From Patiria miniata (taxonomy: Eukaryota; Echinodermata; Asteroidea; Valvatida; Asterinidae): a stretch of 64,000 bases of DNA. Below, piece after piece: positions 50,301 to 54,110 of the stretch. The translations under genes and the position numbers were made by a program. The notes below the pieces were generated by a model. The model saw only the letters and a program-made list of their open reading frames with translations, ran no database searches and was not told the origin of the DNA. Every line of letters starts with the position of its first letter. Positions within the stretch are counted from its first letter, which is position 1. The DNA is taken from NCBI RefSeq assembly GCF_015706575.1, contig NW_024037058.1:19489547-19553546 (forward strand), in the 5' to 3' direction.

Positions 50301-53300
50301 GCCCGCAGCCCCTAGCTAGCTCTGCTTTGCCTAGCTGTGCGATACGCCCCGCGCCGGCCAGGACACTAATCCGCACTGTATATACACACGGACGTACAGT
50401 AAATACAGTATCCATTCGCCTCAACTGCGGCCGCTACGCGTTGTGGTAACCGCATGGGGCGTACGTACGTAAGTACGTAGGTAGGTGTATACGTGCCGGC
50501 AAAGTGCGCTTGTAATGTACTGTACATGTACACGTATACGTATGATGTACTGGCGGCGTACGTGTGCTGTGACACAAACGGCAGCCCGGGACCGTTTGTT
50601 AAGGTAAAAAGCTTGGCTAGACAGCATTGGTCAAGGCTAGCTTGTACGCAGCCTATACAGGCTAACCCCCCCCCCCCCAAAAAAAAATAGGAATGGCAGT
50701 TACCACATAGGCCTACAAATGCACGGAGAATTCTTTTTAGAAGGAAAATGAAACCAAGATCGCCCGATTCCGCGGTCCAGTAGCTTTTGTTCTAGAGCCC
50801 ACTTTGTGATGCAAGAAGTGGGGTCATTTTTGTCCCAATGAATTACTAAACCGCGAATGGGAATTTGACTTACATTGGGTATTTAATAGAGGGATTGTTA
50901 TGCAATAATACCCACGTGAAAGAAGTTTCACAAAATAGGAACTGCAGCAAAAAAAAACTACTGGAACGAATCAGGATATCTGGGGATCATAATTCTTCTC
51001 AAAGGATTCTCCATCAATAATTGGTGCAAGGTGTGGAAGTATGCTGTTCAGTTGTTTTTTTTTAAGGGGGGGGGGACCACCCTGTGTTGATATTACTTCG
51101 GGGAAACAATAAACAAGGCTTTAAAAAAGGTTAACCACAAGTCACATTGTGTGCGATTAGGCCTATTGCTTCCACGTTATTTATGCCAGAGTTCAATCAT
51201 GATACTCCCACCCGCCCAAGTTTTCGTCAACGTTTGACGGCACCGAAATTCACCTCTTGGTATAAACATCTTGTCTATAACTACCCGACGAGTGATGAGT
51301 TGGGGGAGAAAAGGCTGTTCTTGTGATTTATCGGTGCGGTTTTCCACTATAAGAAAGGTTATTTATCTTGCACATGCATCGACCTTGCAACAATAACAAC
51401 TTAAGAGTGTTGCAGCCTGCACATAACACTAACAGCGGTGGCTGGTGAGCGGGAAGAAACCGCGCATTAGGAAAATTAATGTGTTCAGGGGCAGTCAATG
51501 AACTACACATGCACTTTTTGTCTCCAGTCCATTTGTATAATCTATCTATCACGTTTACTTGCAACAGAAACTTTCGCCCACAATTAAATCTAAAACCCAT
51601 CAGGAAACGTACTGAAGACTTGCTTCGGATCAGAATGTTGCAACCTGACCGCGGCTGCTTTGTTTCTTCATAAATCATCTCAATGAAGGTCAGTCATTTC
51701 AAAAATGATGATAAGACATGTATCCGGGACTGAGAAACATTTCCAATTTTGTTAGGAAATACTTAAAGCTATAGTCCATCATTTGCAGCCATCCGAAAAG
51801 TAACTGGCGTAATTATTGTTGAAAAAAAACTTGGTTGAAAGATAGTAAGGGAACTAAACTCCCTGTGACTTGAAATTATTCTTTCTGGGAAGCTGTCATT
51901 TTGAAGTAATCAACGAAAGAAGGCATTTCCAACGGTGATTCTTAAGAAGCACCGTAGGAAAATTTAAATTAGTAGTTCGTTTTGTTATTCAGCGCAGCGC
52001 GCACAAGTATTGGAACGACGCACACGCGCGCGCGTTGCTATAATTCGTCGGATCAGTGCGCTACGTCGCGTATAGCTGCAATTCAAAACAATTCAAAACA
52101 TGATTTAGTAACTTTTGATTTGAAATTGAGATCTTAGAATGCTGTTTCTCTCGGAATGTACAGCTGAAGCTTAGCTGAAACTTCATCAGGTTAGTTGCTC
52201 AGTATCCTTCATTAGATTTTGAACTCTTTTGTTGCTTCAAACGAACAAAATGCACAAATTACAAATGATGGACTATAGCTTTAAAAAATTTGCTTGACTC
52301 TCCAAAGACTTTGTACACAAAAATTGCTTGACTCTCCAAAGACTTTGTACACAACCGCTGAAGTAGCGTCAGGTTGCAACATTGTTTCCGAAGCTTCTAT
52401 CATGGAACAAGGACAACTAGTTTTAGAAGTTTAATGCTCGTTCAGGCTACATAGCTATAATTACCCCTGTTGAATTACTTTGAAATTCGAACCTGTTTTT
52501 ACATATTTACCAAAACTATCCCCCGTGTGTCTTCGATTCTTTTTTTTTTCAAACTTAAAGGGAATATACATCATTTGCTTTTGCTGTAATTTTCAGAAAT
52601 GGATGGAATTGGGGGGTTGGAAATATATAGCAAATATAGTTACACTGACTTTTTTGAGGTTTTTGGTTCGAAAATGCTATAAAAACCAAGAAAAACAATC
52701 ATTTTCCTGTAATCTGGTTCCCTGACTCCATTTAAGAAGAAACAGAGCAGTTTACATACATTGGGGAATTGTAAGGTCAGGGAACCAGTCTAGCTGGCTT
52801 GTGCCCGTTCATAGGTGTGTAATCGATTGCAAACAAGTGCGATGGTCAACTGGGGCCAGTATTTGAAAAAAAGCCAGTTTTTTCCAACGCTGGTCGGCCG
52901 ATCAGCGTTGGAAATTGATACAAAAATACCACTTTTCTTGAAAATGACAATATACCAGGTGCCATGATTTTACAGGATGCTTTACACTGTCATTCACTAA
53001 CAGTCCAGCAAGGTATTTCAAAATGATTTGGTAGTTTTATTTTTTGATGTTTGCAAATGTTGTATTTTCCCTTTAAACGATGAGTGTACAAGATGTATTG
53101 CTATACTCGCCTCTAATCTGTTATCACGCTCTTTTTCTCATTTGTTCAATCACTGAAATTCAGAAGGAACCTCCGTAGACTCACAATTTGTTTTGCTGAT
53201 TAACAACTCAACATCTGAATTAATTTAATTAACCGTCGTACGTCTTCTGCTTTATCCTGCAGTAGGGTCATGAAACATCTTTTAAAAAACACCACCTTAC

Positions 53301-53827
53301 ATTAACATGAACATTTTCTGTTTTGGGAACACTTCTTACAGTCTATACTTGAGTACATCTGTAGGACTACTTTTCCTTTTATTATAAACCTACTCTGTCA
53401 GCAAGCCTAAACGGAAAATTGCATTTTCTTTCAATACAAGAGACATTATCCAACATTATTTTGTTTGCGTACATTTAGTTTTTCCTCAGGGAGCGAGTGA
53501 CTCGGACTGAGTTGGTTTGGGACCGAGTTGACCTGCAACCCCCCCCCCCCCGTTTCCTGACAGCTAGATCCGCCCCCGACTCCTACATAAGTTACCAATG
53601 GTAAAATTAATATAGCTACATCAATCTCCAAGTTTCAGTGATCTGTGATCTGCGAACACCAGTGGAATGCATTCGTTTTTAAAACTTACATTTAGAATGG
53701 CCTCCTCATCGTCGTCTGGTATGGCTGGAGCGGTTACGAATGCCGGGGGAGCGGCGCGTACAATCGGTGATGAAACGACCACCAACAACAGGAGCACGGC
53801 GTTCAACAGACGGGATTCCATTCTCAT
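14678..53827 (-). CDS. ITIH-like: inter-alpha-trypsin inhibitor heavy chain-like protein (17 coding exons)
   Basis: Exons in order: 53690-53827, 46422-46502, 44778-44950, 43511-43621, 42004-42142, 40561-40842, 25170-25336, 24355-24476, 23844-23992, 21500-21901, 20827-20988, 19384-19573, 18639-18731, 18121-18234, 17253-17438, 16201-16377, 14678-14904. All phases join; 968 residues from the inner ATG (53821), close to the 900-950 usual in vertebrate heavy chains. Signal peptide about 1-23; acidic Tyr-rich stretch 57-71; VIT domain about 72-200; vWA domain from about 327 with MIDAS D333-x-S335-x-S337, T404 and D440; RLWAYLTI core; Gly-rich tract 715-733; DPHF at 738-741; ITIH C-terminal domain to the stop. 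In vertebrates the Asp of DPHF is exposed by cleavage and esterified to chondroitin sulfate, then passed to hyaluronan in the matrix. Conservation here suggests similar processing, which is inference. No Kunitz (bikunin) gene is visible nearby. Intron 6 (15.2 kb) hosts another gene on the other strand. Confidence 0.93.
14905..15776. other. part of ITIH intron 16, nothing seen
   Basis: AT-rich; no exon, element end or RNA gene that I can support. Confidence 0.5.
15777..15923. mobile_element. foldback MITE carrying paired TGACGTCA-type sites
   Basis: Arms about 40 bp (15777-15816 and 15884-15923) share ATGACGTCACACTTTGTTTAC and its inverse around a ~65 bp GC-rich loop with GGGCCCCGGCCC. In ITIH intron 16. 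Each arm holds a GACGTCA word like a cAMP-response element; any regulatory effect is untested. Confidence 0.8.
15957..16103. mobile_element. foldback MITE, ~147 bp
   Basis: Ends TTAGGGACTAGACATTTTAG and the inverse ...GACGTCTAGTCCCTA, with inner AGAGTGAAA/TTTCACTCT words. It ends about 100 bases downstream of ITIH exon 16. Confidence 0.75.
16201..16377 (-). CDS. ITIH exon 16: C-terminal domain
   Basis: Acceptor TTTTCTAAG, donor ATAG|GTAAGT, 177 bases. Peptide includes [44 protein letters not shown]. The HLGFY(I/V) and (H/T)GLxGQ-type motifs match the ITIH C-terminal domain. Confidence 0.92.
16378..17252. other. ITIH intron 15, nothing seen
   Basis: AT-rich; short GTGTGAGTG words at 16840-16860; no element recognised. 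Confidence 0.5.
17253..17438 (-). CDS. ITIH exon 15: C-terminal domain
   Basis: Acceptor ATCTTGCCAG, donor AGAG|GTAATT, 186 bases, phase 1 to phase 1. Peptide [20 protein letters not shown], then [12 protein letters not shown] and a short beta-rich end. TYFGR(I/L) is an ITIH signature. Confidence 0.9.
17504..17700. repeat. partial copy of the AGGTTTTCCCGGCT element
   Basis: Shares AGGTTTTCCCGGCTATTTTA, the CAATTTAGTGCACTT word and the ATTTCGTCTAGTGTCAGACA word with the larger composite at 19628-20345. In ITIH intron 14. Confidence 0.6.
18121..18234 (-). CDS. ITIH exon 14: DPHF processing site
   Basis: Acceptor ATTTTCTCCAG, donor TTGG|GTAACG, 114 bases. Peptide (A)[20 protein letters not shown] continues to ...DETL. 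The DPHF(I/V) motif is where vertebrate heavy chains are cleaved between Asp and Pro and joined to glycosaminoglycan. Confidence 0.92.
18318..18590 (+). repeat. SINE-like repeat, copy 1
   Basis: Shares long words with 33198-33475: CATCAGGCCGGCGTTTAT, TTACTCCCCAGCTAA, GGTGGAGAGAGGCAAGTGGG, GCAGCTG-ATT-GAACCCCTGA. The last piece resembles a B-box-like GATTTGAACCCC. In ITIH intron 13, between the DPHF exon and the Gly-rich exon. Confidence 0.75.
18639..18731 (-). CDS. ITIH exon 13: glycine-rich linker
   Basis: Acceptor AATCCTATAG|GT and donor TTTG|GTAAGC; 93 bases, phase 1 in and 1 out, so its inclusion or skipping keeps frame. Encodes [17 protein letters not shown], twelve Gly and Phe. It joins the Pro/Gln-rich exon 12 to the DPHF exon. 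Such a Gly tract is not part of vertebrate ITIH chains I know. Glycine codons are mixed (GGT, GGC, GGA, GGG), so it is not a simple triplet slippage run. Confidence 0.75.
18732..19383. other. ITIH intron 12, nothing seen
   Basis: No exon or element supported between the Gly-rich exon and exon 12. Confidence 0.45.
19384..19573 (-). CDS. ITIH exon 12: VTPLTS motif and Pro/Gln-rich linker
   Basis: Acceptor ATTCCACAG, donor TCAG|GTATTC, 190 bases. [20 protein letters not shown] is the family (F/I)VTPLTS(L/M) motif. It is followed by a disordered-looking linker rich in Pro, Gln, Ala and Glu ([20 protein letters not shown] onwards). Confidence 0.92.
19628..20345. mobile_element. composite of inverted AGGTTTTCCC element copies
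   Basis: One unit runs from ATAGGTTTTCCCAGCT (19628) to GCCGGGGGAAACCTAT (about 20102). A second partial unit follows in inverted arrangement, repeating ATCGATTTAGTGCACTTTCA, ATTGTCAGACAATTTCAAAT and TCAAATTCGTCTAATTGATT. No coding capacity. In ITIH intron 11. Confidence 0.65.
20827..20988 (-). CDS. ITIH exon 11: RLWAYLTI core
   Basis: Acceptor GCTCGTATAG|ACC behind a long T-rich tract, donor AGG|GTGAGG, 162 bases in phase 0. [20 protein letters not shown] carries the RLWAYLTI(K/Q)xLL helix diagnostic of ITIH chains. Two nearer AG sites would break the frame, so the CTCGTATAG acceptor is chosen. Confidence 0.9.
20989..21499. other. ITIH intron 10, nothing seen
   Basis: AT-rich intron with no element recognised. 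Confidence 0.5.
21500..21901 (-). CDS. ITIH exon 10: end of vWA and following beta domain
   Basis: 402 bases, phase 0 to 0, donor [29 protein letters not shown], then [48 protein letters not shown]. Each of these is a strongly kept ITIH motif (LGFG-D, ARxIYEDSDA-LQLxGFYxEVA-PLL, YFxGSEIVVAG). Confidence 0.93.
22020..22622. mobile_element. foldback element with ~145 bp arms
   Basis: Arms 22020-22165 and 22478-22622 are inverted copies (shared CACCAAAAATAATAATGACT, GGAAAGCCA and AATATATCACCATTTAAA words) around a ~310 bp spacer. No transposase frame. In ITIH intron 9. Confidence 0.8.
23280..23660 (+). repeat. interspersed repeat family B, diverged copy
   Basis: Shares with 40066-40495 and 42845-43280 the words ATCGTTTTTCAAAATGGC, GAGAGTTGTGAGTATTTT and GTGGGAGCATTTA-CATT. 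More diverged than the other two. In ITIH intron 9. Confidence 0.6.
23844..23992 (-). CDS. ITIH exon 9: vWA MIDAS Thr and Asp
   Basis: Acceptor TTGTCACAG, donor CAG|GTCCGT, 149 bases. [20 protein letters not shown] and [20 protein letters not shown] supply the MIDAS Thr404 and Asp440. Confidence 0.93.
24355..24476 (-). CDS. ITIH exon 8: vWA domain
   Basis: Acceptor TTCACTGCAG, donor TACG|GTAAGA, 122 bases. [20 protein letters not shown] with the F-x2-(S/D) strand of the vWA fold. Confidence 0.9.
25170..25336 (-). CDS. ITIH exon 7: start of vWA domain
   Basis: Acceptor TCTCTCTATAG, donor ACAG|GTAAAG, 167 bases. [20 protein letters not shown] then [20 protein letters not shown]: GYFVHxFxP-xLP and the MIDAS DxSxS of ITIH. 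Confidence 0.94.
25440..25950 (-). mobile_element. repeat family C copy (TTAA/GGCCC ends), truncated
   Basis: Shares TGTGATGTCATTTCAGGAAG, TTGCTCATTGAAA and GAGGTTTCTGCC with 57042-57963 and, inverted, with 35280-35850. Right end GCATGGCCCTTAA. In ITIH intron 6. Confidence 0.65.
26375..26712. mobile_element. MITE-like element with an internal ~64 bp tandem repeat
   Basis: Ends CCTCGTGAATGGTTCTGT and CACAGAACCATTCACCAGG are inverted repeats. Inside, a ~64 bp unit (CGTGTTTAACTTATAA with GGTTCT-TTTAGG) repeats about four times between 26386 and 26585. Confidence 0.7.
26723..27088. mobile_element. MITE with ~30 bp inverted ends
   Basis: Left GGCCCCCCAAAAAGTCTCCG and right inverse CGGAGACTTTTTTTGTGTCC, both followed inward by TTTCTGGTATG. 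366 bp, no coding capacity, next to the preceding element. Confidence 0.75.
27587..28107 (+). CDS. unrecognised protein, first exon, copy A (nested in ITIH intron 6)
   Basis: The ATG at 27587 (AAACATGG, strong context) opens 173 codons plus two bases, ending ATCAA|GTAAGT. Motifs: [88 protein letters not shown]. Soluble, no signal peptide or membrane span. About half its residues match copy B in the same order, so the two are tandem duplicates. No matching second exon lies between this donor and copy B. The only candidate is 34184-34355, whose phase fits. I do not recognise the family. It could be an alternative first exon or a gene that lost its own last exon. Confidence 0.75.
28429..28500. 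repeat. (GACT)n/(GACC)n microsatellite
   Basis: CTGACTGACTGACTGACTGA passes into CCGACCGACC runs and a second CCGACCGACCGACCG stretch. Confidence 0.9.
29303..29342. repeat. (GACA)n(GACC)n microsatellite
   Basis: GACAGACAGACAGACAGACA followed by GACCGACCGACCGACC. The 27 bp before it (TTTTTGGTCAATTTTCGGGG...) also occurs at 29131-29157. Confidence 0.9.
29690..29750. repeat. (GTACAT)n microsatellite
   Basis: Self-complementary GTACATGTACATGTACATGT run just upstream of first exon copy B; similar short runs at 37180-37230 and 50515-50530. Confidence 0.9.
29848..30371 (+). CDS. unrecognised protein, first exon, copy B
   Basis: 174 codons plus two bases. GC-rich third positions compared with flanks. 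The donor overlaps an in-frame TAA (AAG TAA GTG), so read-through into the intron stops at once. The last ~30 coding bases and this donor are repeated 102 bp downstream. Confidence 0.78.
29848..34355 (+). CDS. unrecognised protein, two exons (copy B), nested in ITIH intron 6
   Basis: Exons 29848-30371 and 34184-34355 join at ATCAA|GTAAGT...TTTGCAG|T, giving 231 residues. N-terminal part: [108 protein letters not shown]-terminal part: [20 protein letters not shown] to YWTS and TAA. No signal peptide, membrane segment or known catalytic motif seen; probably cytosolic. I cannot name the family; the conserved FPHGHA and NYYNL words should make a search decisive. The reading frame starts at the first ATG of the conserved block; upstream codons in frame are low-complexity (GTACAT)n. 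An AATAAA lies at 34614. Confidence 0.75.
30341..30535. repeat. 102 bp direct duplication covering an exon end and its donor
   Basis: The block starting AGGGGGAGCTGCATAGGCGG at 30341 recurs at 30443, including ATCAAGTAAGTGGGTACAGG and the following GGCGGATCCAGGATTTTCAG. The second donor GT is at 30474. The copies differ by only a few bases, so it is recent. Confidence 0.9.
31286..31803 (+). mobile_element. TTAA-MITE family 1, copy c
   Basis: ~518 bp with AAAGGGAAAATACAACATTT left end and GATGTATATTCCCTTCAA right end; palindrome core CGCTGATCGGCCGATCAGCG at about 31453. In the nested gene's intron. Confidence 0.85.
31818..32338 (+). mobile_element. TTAA-MITE family 1, copy d
   Basis: Begins TTAAAGGGAAGATACAACAT 15 bases after copy c, same orientation. 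Palindrome core GGTCGGCCGACC. Right end decayed (GTACAGTCCCAAG). Confidence 0.8.
32339..33000. other. intron DNA, nothing seen
   Basis: AT-rich sequence of the nested gene's intron without supported exons or element ends. Confidence 0.45.
33001..33190 (+). repeat. interspersed repeat D, copy 1
   Basis: Shares GCAGCCCATTGTGT/TCAGCCCATTGTGT, CATTATGAATCAATTGAAT and GGGACC-G words, in the same order, with 55560-55735. Confidence 0.55.
33198..33475 (+). repeat. SINE-like repeat, copy 2
   Basis: Same element as 18318-18590, same internal order; includes CTAGTCCATCGCATGTTACT and GATTCGAACCCCTGACCCC near its end, followed by a poly-C run. Confidence 0.75.
33811..34160 (-). repeat. possible 3' tail of a truncated non-LTR retroelement
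   Basis: (TTTA)n at 33811-33825 then TTTTATTCAGACAGGGTAGC, read on the minus strand as ...GAATAAAAC(TAAATAAATA). A-rich beyond. It ends just before the last exon of the nested gene. Confidence 0.4.
34184..34355 (+). CDS. last exon of the nested gene(s)
   Basis: Acceptor TTGTTGTTTGCAG|T; supplies the third base of the split Asn codon left by either first exon. 56 residues, [42 protein letters not shown], then TAA at 34353-34355. Only one such exon is visible for the two first exons. Confidence 0.78.
34614..34619 (+). terminator. poly(A) signal AATAAA of the nested gene
   Basis: First clear AATAAA after the stop codon, 259 bases downstream. Confidence 0.5.
34620..35279. other. ITIH intron 6 DNA, nothing seen
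   Basis: No exon or repeat end supported. Confidence 0.45.
35280..35850 (+). mobile_element. repeat family C copy (inverted relative to 25440)
   Basis: Contains the inverse of the shared words (CTTCCTGAAATGACATCACA, TCATTTTCAATTACCG, AAAAAAGTGCACTT). Has an internal triplication of GAGAATTTACATATGCGAAT-like units at 35419-35475. Confidence 0.65.
36098..36306. mobile_element. hAT-like MITE with long G runs
   Basis: Ends CAGTGGCATAGCCAGGAATT and the inverse CCGTGGCTACGCCACTG are typical of hAT MITEs. Interior is mostly poly-G/poly-C. No clean 8 bp duplication seen. Confidence 0.6.
36307..38629. other. ITIH intron 6 DNA, nothing gene-like
   Basis: AT-rich. Short hairpin TTCCCCGTGTATACACGGGG at 37521; (GTACAT) words at 37180-37230. 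No exon supported. Confidence 0.45.
38630..39615. repeat. ~490 bp tandem duplication, diverged
   Basis: Shared ordered words: GAATGACAGGTATTTTATG/AAAGACAGGTAATTTTGTTT, GAAATCGTGAT, ACACAATATTAACACGATT, GACAAAATGTGCAACC. A later 43 bp doublet (TCACAATTTTTTCCAAATAT...) lies at 39340-39425 inside the second unit. Confidence 0.7.
39777..39974. mobile_element. small element with inverted ends
   Basis: GGGTGCGTTTGAGCGTGTTAC at the left and its inverse GTAACACGCTCGAACGCACC at the right, ~150 bp apart; inner CTCGTGTTAACACGAG palindrome. Confidence 0.65.
40066..40495 (-). repeat. interspersed repeat family B, copy 2
   Basis: Inverse of 42845-43280 with about 85% match by eye: CACTAGTGCTAAATGCCCAT, AAAATACTCAGAACTCTCAC and GATATGGCAATGAACCTCTG (inverted). 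Ends 65 bases before ITIH exon 6. Confidence 0.75.
40561..40842 (-). CDS. ITIH exon 6: end of VIT region and linker to vWA
   Basis: Acceptor GTACTTTCCAG, donor CTGCAG|GTATGT, 282 bases, phase 0 to 0. [20 protein letters not shown], then [35 protein letters not shown]. The FxPTxxQQ and (L/F)xVxYDVxRD motifs match ITIH. Confidence 0.92.
41333..41709. mobile_element. hAT-like MITE, 377 bp
   Basis: Ends CAGGGTTCGAAGTTAGC and inverse TGAAGGTCGAACCCTG. Flanks share CGTAAT. Internal AGCCCGGCTGGC repeats twice. In ITIH intron 5. Confidence 0.75.
42004..42142 (-). CDS. ITIH exon 5: VIT domain
   Basis: Acceptor ATCCTTTCCAG, donor CAG|GTATGG, 139 bases. [20 protein letters not shown] then [18 protein letters not shown]: FxVSVNVA and F-L-YEELLxRR-G-YE of the VIT domain. 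NLT is a possible N-glycosylation site. Confidence 0.93.
42143..42844. other. part of ITIH intron 4, nothing seen
   Basis: No element end or exon supported; a GC-rich island lies around 42560-42780. Confidence 0.4.
42845..43280 (+). repeat. interspersed repeat family B, copy 3
   Basis: Inverted partner of 40066-40495; contains a 67-codon open frame (42946-43149) also open in the partner. See the rejected list for why it is not called a gene. Confidence 0.75.
43511..43621 (-). CDS. ITIH exon 4: VIT domain
   Basis: Acceptor TCTTCGATAG, donor AGCA|GTAAGT, 111 bases. [20 protein letters not shown] then [14 protein letters not shown]: the DGxxYxxxVKEKxxAxxxYxxA-xxGxxAG block of VIT. Confidence 0.94.
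43622..44423. other. part of ITIH intron 3, nothing clear
   Basis: Short inverted words GGAATAAATATGTGCTTGG (43640) and CCAAGCACATATTTATTCC (43785) mark a ~165 bp foldback-like segment. CACCAAGG words repeat at 44010-44090. No exon supported. Confidence 0.45.
44424..44603. mobile_element. ~180 bp MITE, uninterrupted relative of 13777-14487
   Basis: Ends AGACTATTATCATGTTGCC and GGCAGCATGATAAAGGTCT. Matches both halves of the split copy, so it shows what the site looked like before insertion. In ITIH intron 3. Confidence 0.75.
44778..44950 (-). CDS. ITIH exon 3: start of VIT domain
   Basis: Acceptor GATCCTTTGCAG, donor GTCAT|GTAAAT, 173 bases. [20 protein letters not shown] then [20 protein letters not shown] and FISKFV(M): classic VIT N-terminal strands (xxxVxSxITxRFAxTxVxSxVVN, AxEAxFxVxLPxxAFISxF). 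Confidence 0.94.
45005..45912. repeat. AATCACAAGTC minisatellite in ITIH intron 2
   Basis: About 70 short units (CAATCACAAGT, CAAATCACAAGT and variants, 10-17 bp) fill the intron from ~55 bases upstream of exon 3. The array resumes at 46307. Confidence 0.9.
45913..46306. mobile_element. hAT-like insertion inside the minisatellite
   Basis: G/C-run-rich block ending CCTGGACCCGCCCCTG, a common hAT MITE end when read inverted (CAGGGGCGGGTCCAGG). The array continues on both sides. The left end is unclear. Confidence 0.5.
46307..46421. repeat. minisatellite, second part, running into the exon 2 donor
   Basis: ATCGCAAGTCAATCACAAG-type units continue until GAATCACAAGCTTAC; the last six bases are the inverted splice donor of ITIH exon 2. 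Confidence 0.9.
46422..46502 (-). CDS. ITIH exon 2: acidic, Tyr-rich segment
   Basis: Acceptor ATTTTTTAG, donor AAA|GTAAGC, 81 bases in phase 0. [20 protein letters not shown] then EDYANVK. Tyr among Asp/Glu suits tyrosine sulfation (inference). Lies between the signal peptide and the VIT domain, where vertebrate chains carry a propeptide. Confidence 0.75.
46528..46655. repeat. foldback-bearing repeat E, copy 1
   Basis: Shares TGGAATAA-ATA, ACAGTGCTCACCG, GGACAGACCGTCCGAAAATT and CTTATCATCGGTG with 48690-48835. The partner has inverted ends AGTGCTCA-CGATGA and TCATCGGTGAGCACT. Confidence 0.65.
46984..47507 (-). mobile_element. TTAA-MITE family 1, copy e (complete)
   Basis: TTAA at both ends; core CGCTGATCGGCCGATCAGCG. 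It shares its right TTAA with copy f. Confidence 0.88.
47504..48040 (-). mobile_element. TTAA-MITE family 1, copy f (complete)
   Basis: Starts at the same TTAA where copy e ends and stops at TTAA 48037-48040. Its core is CGGTGGTCGGCCGACCACCG: both arms changed together against copy e. Sequence is closer to copy b than to its neighbour e. Confidence 0.88.
48041..48689. other. part of ITIH intron 1, nothing gene-like
   Basis: No exon supported. From about 48390 the sequence resembles the AATTTCGTC-type elements at 17504 and 19628. Confidence 0.4.
48690..48835. repeat. foldback-bearing repeat E, copy 2
   Basis: Direct repeat of 46528-46655, with ~25 bp inverted ends of its own (48720-48745 and 48785-48811). 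Confidence 0.7.
48941..49228. mobile_element. nearly perfect palindromic MITE with TA duplication
   Basis: 288 bp. Arms of ~140 bp begin CACTGAAAATTTGCC and end GGCAATTTTTCAGTG; TA flanks both sides. Inner words ACCCAAACTTGGGTTGTTCT and CCAATTGTTTGGGTT are mirrored. TA target and CACTG ends suggest a Tc1/mariner-type element (inference). Confidence 0.88.
49229..50212. other. part of ITIH intron 1, nothing seen
   Basis: No exon or element end supported. Confidence 0.45.
50213..50656. mobile_element. foldback element with ~50 bp arms
   Basis: Arms 50213-50264 and 50603-50656 share CAATGCTGTCTAGCCAAGCT and its inverse. GC-rich interior with GTACGT words. In ITIH intron 1. Confidence 0.75.
51763..52284. 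mobile_element. TTAA-MITE family 2, complete copy
   Basis: TTAA at both ends; inverted ends AGCTATAGTCCATCATTTG and CAAATGATGGACTATAGCT. 522 bp, no coding capacity. A GC-rich CGCGCGCG stretch at 52024-52034. Confidence 0.85.
52290..52356. repeat. 33 bp direct doublet
   Basis: TTGCTTGACTCTCCAAAGAC-TTTGTACACA occurs twice in a row. Confidence 0.9.
52555..53076 (-). mobile_element. TTAA-MITE family 1, copy g (complete)
   Basis: TTAA at both ends, 522 bp; core CGCTGGTCGGCCGATCAGCG with one unpaired change. In ITIH intron 1. Confidence 0.87.
53077..53689. other. part of ITIH intron 1, nothing gene-like
   Basis: A poly-C run with CTAGATCCGCCCCCGAC (53540-53580) is a hAT MITE remnant. No exon supported. 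Confidence 0.45.
53690..53827 (-). CDS. ITIH exon 1: signal peptide and start
   Basis: ATGs at 53825-53827 and 53819-53821 (AGAATGG, better +4 base). [20 protein letters not shown] then VRA is a strong signal peptide. It is followed by [20 protein letters not shown]. Donor AAT|GTAAGT in phase 0. Confidence 0.88.
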
Positions 53828-54102
53828 TCTCACGGTCGCTCCTTCTATCCAAGCGATTCGATTTCCAGTGTTTTTCTTTGACAGAAATTTTTGATGTCGA
53901 AACTAGTCCGGTCTCGGAAAGACCCCACTGTTTCGATTCGTTTCGAGATGTATCGTTTTCGAGGCGAAAAGTCAAGAAAACTTTGGTCAATCGGTACTTG
54001 GAGCGATGTGATGGAGATTCACAGAGATTCAAAAAGGTCGGGAAAAAATACGCCAAAACTTCACCGTTGTTCTCGCAACTAGTCTGGTGGTAATGTCAGC
54101 AA

Positions 54103-54110
54103 TTTATATA
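54103..54110 (-). promoter_or_regulatory. TATA box of the ITIH-like gene
   Basis: TATATAAA on the minus strand, 276 bases upstream of the first ATG, implying a start of transcription near 54075 and a ~250 base 5' UTR. Confidence 0.55.
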
